Positions 6,129-7,142 of a DNA stretch of 7,142 nucleotides are shown here, in pieces. Made by a program: the position numbers and the translations under genes. The stretch lies in the NCBI GenBank assembly GCA_947448675.1, contig CANFOR010000147.1, positions 1 through 7,142 of the forward strand, written 5' to 3'. The first letter of the stretch is position 1, and every line of letters begins with the position of its first letter. This stretch comes from Betaproteobacteria bacterium (GTDB lineage Bacteria > Pseudomonadota > Gammaproteobacteria > Burkholderiales > Burkholderiaceae_C). The notes beneath the pieces were generated by a model. The model was not told the origin of the DNA. It saw only the letters and a program-made list of their open reading frames with translations, and made no database searches.

Positions 6129-7142
6129 ATGCTGGCTTTGCTTTTGGCTGCGTTCATTTTGCCAAGTGCTTTTGCCCAAACAGCCGTCACCAATACCGCT
6201 GTTATCACCCCTCCCGCCTCGGTTAGCAACACCAATACGGCAACCAGTTGCGTGGCGGCTACGGGTGCTTGTTCTGCGGTTGATGCCGATTTGGTGACTT
6301 TGTCGCCCCCTACGGTTTCTAAGAGTTTTTCGTCTGCTTCGGTACCTGCGGGTGGCAGTGTCACGCTGACCATCGTTATTACCAATAACCACAAGCTCAC
6401 TTCGGCCACATTAACTGCTGCGTTTACCGACAGTTATCCGACGAATCCAACTTTAACCAATGCCTCCATTCCGGGGGGCTCGGCTATTTGTGGGGTTACG
6501 GCTGCTTCTGTGACGGCTGTTGCCGGCGGCTCTTCCATTAGCCTGGCCAATGGCACGGTTATTCCGCCGGGTTCTGCGTGTACTTTGACGGTATTGGTTA
6601 CCAGCTCTACTGCAGGTTCGTTAACCAATACGATTCCTGCAGGCTCCTTGGTCACGGGCGTGGGTACTAATACGCTCACCACCACGGCTGCTTTATCGGT
6701 AACCCCTCTCGTCGACCTTTCCACCAGCCTGAGCGTGACGGCCAACGGCACGCCCGGCCAGGTCATCACCGCCACGGTGACCATCACCAACAACGGCCCC
6801 AGCGCCGCACAAAACGTCACCGTCACCGTGGTGCTGCCCAATGGCGTGAGCACCACCAGCTTGGTGATCACCAGCTTGGCCGCGGGAGCCAACACCAGCA
6901 CCGTGGTCAGCTACACCATACCTAGCGCCAGCGCCACCACGCAGAACTGGACCGCCGGCGTGGCCAGCACCACGCAAGAGAGCACGACCGCCAACAACAC
7001 GGTGAGCGCGGCCACCAGCCTGACGCCGATTGCTGATGTTTCCACCAGCCTGAGCGTGACGGCCAACGGCACGCCCGGCCAGGTCATCACCGCCACGGTG
7101 ACCATCACCAACAACGGCCCCAGCGCCGCACAAAACGTCACC
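6129..7142 (+). CDS. Secreted/surface repeat protein with DUF7933-like and DUF11/CARDB-like domains, N-terminal part (runs off the right edge)
   Basis: An open frame of 338 codons continues past the window. It starts with a hydrophobic signal peptide, MLALLLAAFILPSAFA, with likely cleavage before Gln17. A linker follows with two cysteines (Cys41, Cys48). Residues 60-192 (PPTVSKSFSSASVPAGGS ... SLTNTIPAG) resemble DUF7933, a beta-sandwich domain of bacterial surface proteins. From residue 195 comes a DUF11/CARDB-like repeat (VDLSTSLSVTANGTPGQV ... ITNNGPSAAQNVTVTV) of 107 residues; a second begins at residue 302. Such proteins are usually large adhesin-like or envelope proteins; the C-terminus, which would show the anchoring mode, is outside. 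The start is uncertain: ATG at 6129 gives a signal peptide with no positive charge, while TTG at 6090 would add QLRKRFHALASA, a better basic n-region. Neither has a clear ribosome site. Codon style changes sharply near 6711. Specific function unknown. Confidence 0.82.
   Translation, partial: MLALLLAAFILPSAFAQTAVTNTAVITPPASVSNTNTATSCVAATGACSAVDADLVTLSPPTVSKSFSSASVPAGGSVTLTIVITNNHKLTSATLTAAFTDSYPTNPTLTNASIPGGSAICGVTAASVTAVAGGSSISLANGTVIPPGSACTLTVLVTSSTAGSLTNTIPAGSLVTGVGTNTLTTTAALSVTPLVDLSTSLSVTANGTPGQVITATVTITNNGPSAAQNVTVTVVLPNGVSTTSLVITSLAAGANTSTVVSYTIPSASATTQNWTAGVASTTQESTTANNTVSAATSLTPIADVSTSLSVTANGTPGQVITATVTITNNGPSAAQNVT
6718..7142 (+). repeat. 321-bp tandem repeat in the surface-protein gene (one unit plus a partial second)
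   Basis: Bases 6718-6821 and 7039-7142 are identical over 104 nt, as far as the window lets one compare, with a period of 321 nt (107 codons). The frame is preserved. Just upstream the copies differ (GTCGACC versus GCTGATG), marking the edge of the identical block. More units probably follow beyond the window; long identical units suggest recent duplication or gene conversion. Confidence 0.9.

Noticed and set aside
5974..6297. Trp/Cys-rich 107-codon frame, with an internal ATG at 6112
   Set aside because: It overlaps the signal peptide and first domain of the surface protein in another frame. Its hydrophobic, Trp-rich product comes from reading the signal-peptide codons out of frame.
6434..7141. 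Minus-strand open frames opposite the surface-protein repeats
   Set aside because: They are shadows of the repeat array: valine-rich or His/Gly-rich products that repeat with the same 321-bp period.
6718..7142. CRISPR array or mobile-element terminal repeats
   Set aside because: The repeat is a 321-bp in-frame coding unit without short regular repeats and spacers, and no transposase or terminal inverted repeats are present.

Overview
The window is a G+C-rich stretch of bacterial chromosome. I place it in the Betaproteobacteria, most likely Comamonadaceae (Rhodoferax/Acidovorax/Polaromonas-like). This rests on the style of the housekeeping proteins, the dense overlapping gene layout, and a short dispersed repeat (GCTA-N9-TAGC with an A/T-rich core) that I recall as common in that family. 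The placement is inference; no rRNA or other taxonomic marker is present.

Layout: (1) 1-1170, minus strand: an ExbB-type proton-channel gene and the start of an ExbD gene, overlapping by 11 nt. This is the energising part of a TonB-type or related envelope transport system, and ExbD runs off the left edge. (2) 1260-1778, plus strand and divergent from exbB: a NudJ-like Nudix hydrolase. (3) 1906-4613, plus strand: proA (gamma-glutamyl phosphate reductase, proline synthesis), whose stop overlaps the GTG start of a DHA2-type MFS exporter by 4 nt. (4) 4627-5619, minus strand: gshB (glutathione synthetase), converging on the MFS gene with only 13 nt between the stops. (5) 5620-6128: about 500 nt of more A/T-rich DNA with no convincing gene. 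(6) 6129 to the right edge, plus strand: the N-terminal part of a secreted or surface protein with a signal peptide, a DUF7933-like beta-sandwich domain, and DUF11/CARDB-like repeats of 107 residues. The second repeat starts as an exact nucleotide copy of the first and continues past the window.

Apart from exbB-exbD and proA-MFS, the genes do not form one pathway. The left two thirds looks like ordinary core genome.

Two things deserve attention. First, four copies of the small GCTA-N9-TAGC repeat occur within 3 kb. Two lie in frame inside proA and encode nearly the same peptide (A-T/I-K-N-I/V-A). One supplies the stop codon of the MFS gene and, in its extended form, the last codons of gshB. 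Second, the surface protein changes codon style abruptly at about 6711, where the repeat array begins. I see no convincing new defence, CRISPR or mobile system here.
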